In this document: one piece after another, positions 1 to 5,012 of the stretch
Position numbering within the stretch: the first letter of the stretch is position 1
Layout of the letters: every line of letters starts with the position of its first letter
Assembly: GCA_029933275.1 (NCBI GenBank)
Contig: JAOZOM010000137.1
Span: 1 to 5,012, forward strand
Source: Anaerolineales bacterium
GTDB taxonomy: Bacteria; Chloroflexota; Anaerolineae; Anaerolineales; Villigracilaceae
Reading direction: 5' to 3'
Length of the DNA: 5,012 bases
Translations under genes and position numbers: made by a program
Notes under the pieces: generated by a model
Told to the model about the DNA's origin: nothing
The model's database searches: none
The model's input: the letters and a program-made list of their open reading frames with translations, nothing else

Positions 1-104
1 ACCAAAATTATTTTGCGAATAATGCTAACCAGCCTTATTGCCGCGCAGTCGTTGCGCCAAAAGTGGAGAAGTTTAGAAAGAAATTTGTGGTGAAGTTGAA
101 ATAA
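1..104 (+). CDS. msrA: Peptide-methionine (S)-S-oxide reductase MsrA, C-terminal fragment cut by the window edge
   Basis: Reading from base 3, 33 residues run to a TAA stop at 102-104; the 5' part lies outside the window. The visible peptide begins QNYFANNANQPYC and continues through APKVEKFRKKF to a Lys-rich end. This is the standard C-terminus of one MsrA subclass (HQxYxxxNPxQPYC followed by APKVxKFRK). MsrA reduces methionine-S-sulfoxide in oxidised proteins with thioredoxin as electron donor, in the cytosol. The Cys in the PYC motif matches the position of a resolving cysteine in family members; the catalytic N-terminal GCFWG motif would be upstream of the window and cannot be checked. 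The gene converges with the yhhN-family gene and shares a terminator hairpin with it. The call rests on a short but distinctive motif; the upstream flanking sequence would settle it. Confidence 0.85.
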   Translation, partial: QNYFANNANQPYCRAVVAPKVEKFRKKFVVKLK

Positions 105-124
105 AAATTTAGCCGTTAAATATC

Positions 125-168
125 AAAAACGCTATCTGACTAAGAAAATGTAGTCGCATAGCGTTTTT
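125..168. terminator. Bidirectional rho-independent terminator between convergent msrA and yhhN
   Basis: Arms 125-142 and 151-168 pair as AAAAACGCTAT, one C·C mismatch, a T·G wobble, then GACTA, around an 8-base loop (143-150). On the plus strand the stem runs into seven T (164-170), which suits termination of msrA. On the minus strand the stem ends in five T, then GATATTT, which suits termination of the yhhN unit. It starts 20 bases after the msrA stop and ends 20 bases from the yhhN stop, where a shared terminator for convergent genes is expected. Confidence 0.85.
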
Positions 169-188
169 TTCTACTCATCCCTTATTTT

Positions 189-848
189 TTATAATTGCAT
201 CACAACCCCATAAATCAAAACAATTTGCCCAAGATGATAGGCTGCCATATTTATTACACGTCCATTTTTGATGGGAGCGACAAATTTATTCCACGCGAGG
301 ATAGCATCGGAGAGCATGAAGAGGGCGGCTCCGATGCTGACGGTAAGGGCAGTTCGCACATCCCAATCAGGACGGGAAAAGGTTAATAGAGCAGAGAGAA
401 GCATAATAGTAATCACCGCGGTATAGGCGAGAACCGGTTTTTGCAATTTTTCTTTGCCTTGTTCTGCTAATCCCGCGGCGATATTTTTGTAGAGTTTTGC
501 GGCAATAAATCCTAAGGCGACTGCCATAACAAAGCCGAACGCATCAAAGGGCGGAAGTGTTTGATTAAAACCGACAATATACGCGACGTGTGCCAGCAAA
601 AACGCGACCAAACCCGCGATAAATTGCTCTTTGGGGAGCATTAAGAAAACGTCACCGGCGAGGGAAAGAAGGATACCAATCCCAAACCAAAGCGCGATGC
701 CTTGTAAACCAGTTGAGGCGAGAAGAAAAATGAAGAGAAAGACCATCGTAAGCGGCTTGAGGAAGTATTCAAGTTTTTTCCAGCCTTTATAAACTGCGTA
801 CCAATCCAAGATTGCTGCGAGAATGACAAAACTAAGTAATATATTCAT
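189..848 (-). CDS. YhhN family membrane protein, putative lysoplasmalogenase (TMEM86-like)
   Basis: The 219-residue, highly hydrophobic protein has about eight predicted membrane segments and the length usual for YhhN/TMEM86 proteins. Family landmarks appear in order: KP at 31-32 after the first helix, SLAGDVFLM at 62-70 with Asp66, a segment with His87 (AHVAYIVGF), GAALFMLSD at 173-181 with Asp181, and YHLGQ at 204-208 near the C-terminus. The conserved Asp and His residues inside membrane segments fit a membrane hydrolase. Characterised animal TMEM86 and some bacterial members cleave the vinyl-ether bond of lysoplasmalogens to an aldehyde and a glycerophospho-headgroup; that activity is only inferred here. 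The ATG is preceded by AAGGAGAA. The gene lies 51 bp downstream of the glycosyltransferase gene with no clear promoter between them, so co-transcription is possible. Family membership is firm; the substrate is not. Confidence 0.88.
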   Translation of the reverse strand: MNILLSFVILAAILDWYAVYKGWKKLEYFLKPLTMVFLFIFLLASTGLQGIALWFGIGILLSLAGDVFLMLPKEQFIAGLVAFLLAHVAYIVGFNQTLPPFDAFGFVMAVALGFIAAKLYKNIAAGLAEQGKEKLQKPVLAYTAVITIMLLSALLTFSRPDWDVRTALTVSIGAALFMLSDAILAWNKFVAPIKNGRVINMAAYHLGQIVLIYGVVMQL

Positions 849-852
849 TTTT

Positions 853-860
853 TTCTCCTT
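853..860 (-). promoter_or_regulatory. Ribosome binding site of the yhhN-family gene
   Basis: The minus strand reads AAGGAGAA a few bases before the ATG at 848-846. This near-perfect Shine-Dalgarno sequence fixes the start. It contrasts with the glycosyltransferase and kinase genes upstream, which lack one. Confidence 0.8.
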
Positions 861-899
861 TGTAAAAAAGTTTTTGAAAGCCTAAATGTATCACCCTTT

Positions 900-2363
900 T
901 CAGGGGGCGATGTGATAGAGGATAAAACGCCGATTCCAGAAGAGTTTCTCTAACCCTACTGAACAGGATTTGGCTTCGTCCGGAGCGATTTGCCCCATAT
1001 CTTCCCATTTTTTGTTGATGACAAGATATTCGCCGCGCGGGAGGTTTTCGCAGCTTAAGATGAGAATCGAATCGCGGTCGGTCATTAGGCGCATGACGCG
1101 CGGTTTGAAGAAAACGACCCTGCTCTTTTCGGGGAGCGTTTTCTTGATATATTCAAAAAGCTCTATACTGACTTCATCGAAGGGACCGTTGCTCTCCTGG
1201 GGATGTAGGAGATTTTCTCTCAAATTTAGAGTTGAGATGACAAAAAAGACCAGAATCAACGCAGCGAGAATAAGACGTGGAAAAAGAGAGGCGATTTTTG
1301 ACTTTTTCAGCAGAACAACTCTGAACCCTTGTAGGGCGAGATAGAAGAAGAAAGGCAAAATAGGAAAGAGGAAACGAATCCCTTGTTTGTGGGGCCAGGA
1401 GATATAGAGGGCTACTGTGAAAAAGAAATAGAGAATAAAAAGGATATTTTCTTTGGATTTCAAGAAAATTCCGACAAAGAAGAAAAAGCCGAAAAGAAGA
1501 TAGATAATTTTAGCAAAAATAATTTCGGCGAAGAACTCTTCGCCCAGATTTGTGTAGAAGAGGAGATAATCGCCTAATTGCGAAAAGTGAAAGTTTTGAT
1601 AATGCGAAAGATGTGAGGCTTGCCCGTCCGGGAAAATGAGGGAAGTTAATCCCCATAAAAGGATGAAGGTGAGATAGGGTGTTGCCAAAAGGAGAATCTG
1701 CTTCTTAAGCTCCGAAAAGCTCGTTTTCAGTTTAACGAGACGAAGAATCTCATAGGCAAATAAGCTAAGAAGCAGAAGCAAGCCATTTGTCCGGATGAAG
1801 AAGGCGAAGAAGATAATGCCCCCGATGAGACTCTGTTTGAGATAGGCAATTTTGTCGGGAGGGCGCGCAGAGTCCCGATCATCCATCAAAAAAATAGCAA
1901 GGGTTGAAAAGAAAAGGAAGGGAATATCGGAAAGGATGCTATTTTGCGCTTCCAGAAAAACGGGGTTGAAGGCGAAGAGGGCGGTTAGGAGGAGAGAATC
2001 GAGGTAAGGGAGGCGTTTACGGAGGAGAAAGAAGAAGGTGAGGAGAAAAAGTAAAAATAGGAGGGTATTGAGGAGTTTCATGCTCAGGGTGCTGATGCCC
2101 ATGAGCGAGATGATGGGAGCCAGCATGAGCGGATAGCCCCACGGGTAAGCAATGGGACCGACTGGCACATCTGATTCTTCGATGGTGATGGTGTTATGCG
2201 CGACGAAACCCTCAAGGTTGCCATCCAAAATGCTTTCGGCTTGCATAATATAGGAGGCAAAATCGCTGTATGCCCAATTATGTCCACTGGTGAGGGAGCC
2301 AAAGCCGAGCAAGGCAGAGAGGAGAAGGAGCAAAGAAAGTCCGAAGGTTTGTTTTTTTGTCAT
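900..2363 (-). CDS. GT-C fold membrane glycosyltransferase, PMT_2/ArnT-like (GT39/GT83-type)
   Basis: The 487-residue protein has about 11 predicted membrane helices between residues 5 and 378 and a soluble C-terminal domain (about 390-487). Features typical of GT-C enzymes that use polyprenyl-phosphate-linked sugars are visible. The first outer loop has an acidic motif, SDFASY, with Asp34 as candidate catalytic base. PWGYP at 74-78 follows. A second loop has E138 and S145-D146-IPF, then IRTNG at 190-194, and R330 precedes FPILPF (332-338). The C-terminal part (ELFEYIKKTLP, later VVFFKPRVMRLMTDRDS) resembles the extracytoplasmic tail of PMT_2 proteins. It probably moves a sugar from a lipid carrier onto a protein, lipid or glycan outside the membrane; donor and acceptor cannot be told. 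ATG at 2363 is the only good start: an in-frame TAA lies 24 bases upstream and no Shine-Dalgarno is visible. A heptamer-repeat hairpin separates it from the kinase gene upstream. Confidence 0.82.
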   Translation of the reverse strand: MTKKQTFGLSLLLLLSALLGFGSLTSGHNWAYSDFASYIMQAESILDGNLEGFVAHNTITIEESDVPVGPIAYPWGYPLMLAPIISLMGISTLSMKLLNTLLFLLFLLTFFFLLRKRLPYLDSLLLTALFAFNPVFLEAQNSILSDIPFLFFSTLAIFLMDDRDSARPPDKIAYLKQSLIGGIIFFAFFIRTNGLLLLLSLFAYEILRLVKLKTSFSELKKQILLLATPYLTFILLWGLTSLIFPDGQASHLSHYQNFHFSQLGDYLLFYTNLGEEFFAEIIFAKIIYLLFGFFFFVGIFLKSKENILFILYFFFTVALYISWPHKQGIRFLFPILPFFFYLALQGFRVVLLKKSKIASLFPRLILAALILVFFVISTLNLRENLLHPQESNGPFDEVSIELFEYIKKTLPEKSRVVFFKPRVMRLMTDRDSILILSCENLPRGEYLVINKKWEDMGQIAPDEAKSCSVGLEKLFWNRRFILYHIAP

Positions 2364-2367
2364 GTGC

Positions 2368-2395
2368 TTGGTAGAGGGTTCTCGTTAACGGTCAA
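2368..2395 (-). promoter_or_regulatory. Possible weak promoter for the glycosyltransferase gene
   Basis: On the minus strand a TTGACC box (2395-2390, five of six matches to the sigma-70 -35 consensus) is followed, after 16 bp, by TACCAA (2373-2368), only three of six matches to the -10 consensus. The -10 box ends four bases before the ATG, too close for a normal leader. The -35 box is good and the -10 box poor, so the promoter is tentative and read-through from the kinase gene is an equal alternative. Confidence 0.25.
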
Positions 2396-2418
2396 GTTAA
2401 AAATATGGCTTGGGGATT

Positions 2419-2461
2419 TATTCCGTATTTCGTAATTTTTTACGCAATACGGAATACGCGC
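2419..2461. repeat. Inverted heptamer repeats forming a long intergenic hairpin
   Basis: Arms 2419-2429 (TATTCCGTATT) and 2446-2456 are perfect reverse complements. After one mismatch (2430 against 2445) the pairing resumes with CGTAA (2431-2435) against TTACG (2440-2444) around a TTTT loop, giving a 17-position stem with one mismatch. The right arm is also a direct repeat with a 7-base period: TACGCAA (2441), TACGGAA (2448), then TACGCGC (2455). The left arm mirrors it as TTCCGTA (2421) and TTTCGTA (2428). No T run follows on either strand, so it is not a standard terminator. It begins next to the kinase stop codon and resembles the short heptanucleotide repeats scattered in intergenic DNA of some bacteria. 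Confidence 0.75.
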
Positions 2462-3715
2462 CTATTTAAAGGGCAATAAAATCTTCAACGTAGCCCCTCG
2501 CCCTTCTCCTTCACTTTCAGCCCAAACGCGACCGCCCTGCGCTTCGATGAGTCCTTCGGCGATGGTCAAACCGATGCCCATCCCGCCGTAGTGGCGCGTA
2601 TTTAAGTTCTCGACTTGATAAAATTTATCGAATATGTTTTCTAATTCTTCCTTTGAAATCCCAATGCCTTGATCTTTAATCCAGCATAAAGCCGCTTTAT
2701 TTTTCTCCTGAACACCCAAAACAATCTCTGTTTTTTCTGCTGAAAAGCGCACCGCATTATGCAGGATATTGACCACAGCCGCGATAAATTTTTTCTCATC
2801 TAGTTTTATGATAAGCGGCTCATTCGGAAAATCAAAGATAATTTTTTGCTCTTTTACTTCTGCTAATTCTCTAATCTCTTCGGCGGCTTTTTCCAGCACG
2901 CGTTGAATTTTTATGCTCTGCGGCACGAAAGAGGATTTCCCGCCTTCAAGCATGGTCAAATTATTCATATCTTCGAGCAAGGTACGCATTTTCAGGGCGG
3001 CGTTCAGCACATGATCTGCGTGTTCAGAGGTCTCGCCTTCTGATTCTTCGCCCAAAAAAGTGGCGTAGCCAATAATAATTCCCAAAGGCGTGCGCAACTC
3101 ATGGGAGGCAAGCGAGAGAAAAGTGCTTTTCAATTGGTCGGCTTTGCTCACTTCTTCGTACGCCTCCTCAAGAGCCTCCACCAATTGCGCGTTATGAATA
3201 GCGACCGCGGCATGAGAAGCTATCACCCCCAAAGTGACCTGATCTGATTCGGTAAAACTCCCATCTTTTTTATTCAACGCCTCTAAAACGCCAATTGTAT
3301 GGTCACGAATTTGCAACGGGACTCCTAAAAGAGAATAGGGTTCAAAGCCAACGTAAGCGGAGACCTTTTCATTATGGCGCGAGTCTTTTTTTAGGTCGTG
3401 AATTACCAACGGTTCGCTCGTTCTAAAAATTGTCCCCGCTAAACTATCTTTGAGTGGCACTGGAATTCTCGCTAACTTTCTTTCATCTCCGCCCGTTGCT
3501 GCCGCAAAAAGAAGCGCGTCCTTTTCCTCGTCATATAAAAGCAAAGACGCGGCTTCACAATCTAAAATTTCAGCCGCTGTGCGGATAATGAGCGCGAGTA
3601 AATCTTTCACGTTGAGCGTTGAGTTCAAGGTGATACTTAGCTCAACCAATCTCCGCAGGCGAGAGAGAGTCTCTTTTAGTTTCGGATTAGATTCAGACAG
3701 TTCATCTTCTGGCAT
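2462..3715 (-). CDS. Soluble sensor histidine kinase with GAF, HisKA and HATPase_c domains
   Basis: This 417-residue protein has no membrane segment and should act in the cytosol. A short helical lead (about 10-30) precedes a GAF domain (about 33-178; landmarks LLGVPL at 129-134 and IGVLEALNK at 141-149). A coiled linker (about 178-196) joins it to the HisKA domain, whose H box SHELRTP at 204-210 places the phosphorylated His at 205. The ATPase domain is complete: N box with N316 and N320, G1 box D348-Q-G350-I-G352, F box FDKF at 362-365, and G2 box GGMGIGL at 377-383. The GAF domain probably binds a small molecule or senses redox state, but no ligand-specific motif is evident, so the signal is unknown. 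No receiver domain or adjacent response regulator is seen, making it an orphan kinase here. The ATG at 3715 has no Shine-Dalgarno; the promoter position suggests a leaderless mRNA. Confidence 0.93.
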   Translation of the reverse strand: MPEDELSESNPKLKETLSRLRRLVELSITLNSTLNVKDLLALIIRTAAEILDCEAASLLLYDEEKDALLFAAATGGDERKLARIPVPLKDSLAGTIFRTSEPLVIHDLKKDSRHNEKVSAYVGFEPYSLLGVPLQIRDHTIGVLEALNKKDGSFTESDQVTLGVIASHAAVAIHNAQLVEALEEAYEEVSKADQLKSTFLSLASHELRTPLGIIIGYATFLGEESEGETSEHADHVLNAALKMRTLLEDMNNLTMLEGGKSSFVPQSIKIQRVLEKAAEEIRELAEVKEQKIIFDFPNEPLIIKLDEKKFIAAVVNILHNAVRFSAEKTEIVLGVQEKNKAALCWIKDQGIGISKEELENIFDKFYQVENLNTRHYGGMGIGLTIAEGLIEAQGGRVWAESEGEGRGATLKILLPFK

Positions 3716-3722
3716 GTTTTAT

Positions 3723-3751
3723 AGTGTAGCCAAAAGCAGATAAAAGGACAA
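3723..3751 (-). promoter_or_regulatory. Predicted promoter of the histidine kinase gene
   Basis: On the minus strand TTGTCC (3751-3746) and TACACT (3728-3723) lie 17 bp apart. Each matches the sigma-70 consensus at four of six positions. Only seven bases separate the -10 box from the ATG, so transcription would start at or within a base or two of the start codon. This agrees with the absence of a Shine-Dalgarno sequence. The prediction is by eye. Confidence 0.45.
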
Positions 3752-3766
3752 TCCCCAATTTGAAAC

Positions 3767-3780
3767 AGAACACTTGTTCT
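3767..3780. promoter_or_regulatory. Palindromic operator candidate with a LexA-box-like core (GAAC-N4-GTTC)
   Basis: AGAACA and TGTTCT form a perfect 6-bp inverted repeat with a 2-bp spacer, and flanking A and T bases (3763-3765 with 3782-3784) extend the symmetry. The core equals the conserved part of the Bacillus/actinobacterial SOS box, CGAAC-N4-GTTCG, but lacks its outer C and G. It sits 15 bp upstream of the predicted kinase -35 box, where an activator or repressor could act. Another dimeric regulator could bind such a site equally well. Confidence 0.4.
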
Positions 3781-3785
3781 TTTTT

Positions 3786-3812
3786 AGACGTGGATAAACC
3801 TCACGTTTTTTT
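3786..3812 (+). terminator. Weak plus-strand terminator-like hairpin
   Basis: ACGTGG (3788-3793) pairs with CC, a bulged T, then CACGT (3799-3806), and the 3' side continues into a run of seven T (3806-3812). This has terminator form on the plus strand, yet no plus-strand gene lies upstream for several kilobases. It may block antisense transcription or be a chance structure. Confidence 0.3.
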
Positions 3813-3845
3813 ACAAAAAAAAGAGAGAGGGGATGCCTCTCTCTT
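3813..3845 (-). terminator. Rho-independent terminator of the DUF4177-CPBP operon
   Basis: On the minus strand a perfect 10-bp stem (AAGAGAGAGG at 3845-3836 pairing with 3830-3821) with a 5-base loop runs straight into eight T (3822-3815). It begins 19 bases after the protease stop codon. It should insulate the kinase gene downstream from the protease unit, so the kinase needs its own promoter. Confidence 0.92.
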
Positions 3846-3864
3846 GAATTTAGGCTTGCTCTCG

Positions 3865-4755
3865 TTATTCAACGATTTCTGGCTCTAGCATTTCAGCGTT
3901 AACCGGCACCCGTTTCGTTAGCACCAGCCAAAGAACAAATATCGCCAAAACAACCCAACCTGAGACGCTGGCGAGGGTCCCGCCGAGGGCAGAGTTGAAG
4001 CCGGGGATGAGAAAAAGAACCGGCAACCCCGCGACCGCGTTTACCGCGCCATGCGCAAGAGCAGGTGTCCAAGGGCTTTTTGTATTGAGATAAAGCCAGC
4101 TAAAAATGACCCCAAGTAAAACGGTAAAAACGACCATCATAAAAATCCCGGCAATGGGATAATCGGGATAATTCAATCCCTGCATAATCGCGGGTGCGTG
4201 CCAGAATCCCCAAATGATGCTGCTGATTAGAATCGCTTTCCACTCTCCGAGCGGGAGGAGTTTTGGAAGCAGGAATCCGCGCCAGCCTAGTTCTTCGCCC
4301 ATCGCAAAGAGCATGTTGAAAAGAGGGGCAATGGTAAATGCCGCACCGATTTGTGCGGCGACCAACAATGCAGGGCTAAGGGCCGAATCCGCGGGGAGGG
4401 CAGCGAAGGATTCGTTAATCAGCGTCAGCGCAGAATCAAACTGTCCAAAGCGGAGGAGAATGGTCACAAAGCCAGTTGCCACAGCGAGGATTGGGAAGAG
4501 CAACCAAGCCCAAAGATAAAAGCGTTTCGTCCCCAATCGTCCCAGATTGAGATCGCGGAAAGAGCCGCCTGATTTCTTTGTTGCGACGATGGCGGCTATC
4601 CCAGGTCCCCACATGGCAAGGGCAAAGGCAACAGTGGTCACAATTTGCTGCGTTTGCATATCCGCATTTTTAAAGGCGAGGGGAACGAGAAAGAGGGGCC
4701 AAGAAATGAGAAAGGTTAGAACGAGAAAGATGGTGAGCGGTTTGCGATCAATCAT
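3865..4755 (-). CDS. CPBP family intramembrane glutamic endopeptidase (CAAX protease/Abi, Rce1-like)
   Basis: This 296-residue integral membrane protein has about eight predicted helices. The active-site motifs of the CPBP (Abi/Rce1) family are complete and in the usual order: EELGWR at 154-159 (E154, E155, R159), FWH at 184-186 with His186, and HGAVN at 235-239 with His235 and Asn239. These residues form the membrane-buried glutamate-protease site in Rce1 homologues. Bacterial members act in maturation or self-immunity of peptides, protein maturation, or unknown roles; the substrate cannot be read from sequence, and no bacteriocin or CAAX-ending partner is visible. The gene follows the DUF4177 gene by 9 bp, with Shine-Dalgarno GAGGAG overlapping that gene's TGA stop, so translational coupling is likely. 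A strong terminator follows. The acidic C-terminus (EMLEPEIVE) is probably a cytosolic tail. The family call is sure, the role open. Confidence 0.92.
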   Translation of the reverse strand: MIDRKPLTIFLVLTFLISWPLFLVPLAFKNADMQTQQIVTTVAFALAMWGPGIAAIVATKKSGGSFRDLNLGRLGTKRFYLWAWLLFPILAVATGFVTILLRFGQFDSALTLINESFAALPADSALSPALLVAAQIGAAFTIAPLFNMLFAMGEELGWRGFLLPKLLPLGEWKAILISSIIWGFWHAPAIMQGLNYPDYPIAGIFMMVVFTVLLGVIFSWLYLNTKSPWTPALAHGAVNAVAGLPVLFLIPGFNSALGGTLASVSGWVVLAIFVLWLVLTKRVPVNAEMLEPEIVE

Positions 4756-4760
4756 ATTAT

Positions 4761-4766
4761 CTCCTC
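4761..4766 (-). promoter_or_regulatory. Ribosome binding site of the CPBP protease gene, overlapping the upstream stop codon
   Basis: The minus strand reads GAGGAG five bases before the ATG at 4755-4753. Its first two bases are the last two of the TGA stop of the DUF4177 gene, which points to translational coupling of the pair. Confidence 0.8.
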
Positions 4767-4980
4767 ATGAAGGCAGGTTACGAAGGCGGCGTTCGGTTCT
4801 GGTGAGCGGACGTTTTGCGACGATGGTTATTTTGCTGCTGTTTGTGGGGGGACGAACGCTGATCACTTCCCAGCCTTCTTCGCCCCATTCATCGAGAGTG
4901 TCTTGTAGCAACTCATCTTTCGTACCAAATGCAGACCCGATGGTTTCGACACGATATTCCCATTTTTCATATTCTGTCAT
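4765..4980 (-). CDS. DUF4177 domain-containing small protein
   Basis: A 71-residue soluble protein. It shows the DUF4177 pattern: an N-terminal strand with WEYRVE (7-12 from the chosen Met), a helix leading to LDEWGEEGWEV (29-39), and a last strand ending in AKRP (55-58). The molecular function of the family is not established. A basic tail rich in Arg (TRTERRLRN) follows the domain and is longer than in minimal family members; it could bind an acidic surface or nucleic acid, which is speculation. The frame can be extended to a TTG at 4992-4990, but GGAG at 4990-4987 overlaps that TTG and sits six bases before the ATG at 4980-4978, so the ATG is the better start. An in-frame TAA closes the frame just upstream, so the gene is complete. 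It is the first visible gene of the operon with the CPBP protease. Confidence 0.85.
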   Translation of the reverse strand: MTEYEKWEYRVETIGSAFGTKDELLQDTLDEWGEEGWEVISVRPPTNSSKITIVAKRPLTRTERRLRNLPS

Positions 4981-4986
4981 GGCAAT

Positions 4987-4990
4987 CTCC
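4987..4990 (-). promoter_or_regulatory. Ribosome binding site that decides the DUF4177 start
   Basis: GGAG on the minus strand lies six bases before the ATG at 4980-4978. Because it overlaps the alternative TTG codon (4992-4990), it supports initiation at the ATG and a 71-residue product. The promoter is not visible in the remaining 22 bases of the window and may lie beyond the edge. Confidence 0.7.
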
Positions 4991-5012
4991 AAAAGTTATT
5001 CAGCCGAAGTAT

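Noticed and set aside
195..386. Open frame of 63 residues on the plus strand inside the yhhN gene
   Set aside because: It is antisense to a gene with convincing family motifs, has no Shine-Dalgarno and no recognisable domain.
970..1344. Plus-strand open frame of 124 residues inside the glycosyltransferase gene
   Set aside because: Its composition (Ser/Arg rich) is typical of an antisense shadow of a membrane protein; the sense frame is clearly coding.
2004..2075. Purine-rich tract on the plus strand (runs of GGAG and GAAGAA)
   Set aside because: The minus-strand coding sequence here encodes Leu/Phe-rich membrane helices, whose CTC and TTC codons give the purine bias; no independent repeat is needed.
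3450..3743. Plus-strand open frame of 97 residues covering the kinase start and promoter
   Set aside because: It is antisense to the GAF domain, Ser/Lys rich and without a known fold or ribosome binding site.
3865..4755. CPBP protease read as a phage abortive-infection (Abi) defence gene
   Set aside because: The Abi name is historical; no defence partner, phage gene or mobile-element signature is nearby, so a defence role is not supported.
4981..5012. Possible end of a further minus-strand gene upstream of DUF4177 (TGA and TAA stops in these bases)
   Set aside because: Only about 15 bases precede the stops, too few to tell a coding tail from intergenic sequence.

Overview
The window reads as a stretch of ordinary bacterial chromosome of intermediate GC content. 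It holds five complete genes on the minus strand, plus the last codons of one plus-strand gene at the left edge. Gene content (GAF histidine kinase, GT-C glycosyltransferase, YhhN protein, CPBP protease, DUF4177 protein) and a heptamer-type intergenic repeat would suit an environmental bacterium such as Chloroflexota (Anaerolineae-like). That placement is an impression from protein style only: no rRNA, tRNA or other marker is present, so it is weak.

Layout from left to right. Positions 1-104 are the C-terminal end of a peptide-methionine sulfoxide reductase A (msrA) on the plus strand. It converges on a YhhN-family membrane protein (189-848, minus), and a long hairpin at 125-168 lies between them as a probable bidirectional terminator. 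Upstream of yhhN on the minus strand is a multi-pass GT-C/PMT_2-type glycosyltransferase (900-2363), then a soluble GAF-HisKA-HATPase sensor histidine kinase (2462-3715). A hairpin built of inverted heptamer repeats fills most of the gap between those two. Upstream of the kinase lies a 149-bp regulatory gap (3716-3864). It holds a plausible kinase promoter that would give a leaderless transcript, a 14-bp palindrome with the GAAC-N4-GTTC core known from Gram-positive LexA boxes, and a strong terminator for the next unit. That unit is a two-gene operon: a DUF4177 protein (4765-4980), then a CPBP-family intramembrane protease (3865-4755), separated by 9 bp.

Functionally the genes form no obvious single pathway. 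Three encode integral membrane proteins (putative lysoplasmalogenase, lipid-linked sugar transferase, intramembrane protease), and the kinase is a cytosolic orphan with no response regulator in view. I found no CRISPR array, insertion sequence, tRNA, phage gene or clear defence or toxin system. The points most worth a second look are the inverted heptamer hairpin, the SOS-box-like palindrome with the apparently leaderless kinase, and the DUF4177-CPBP pairing. No stretch longer than 300 bases lacks a gene.
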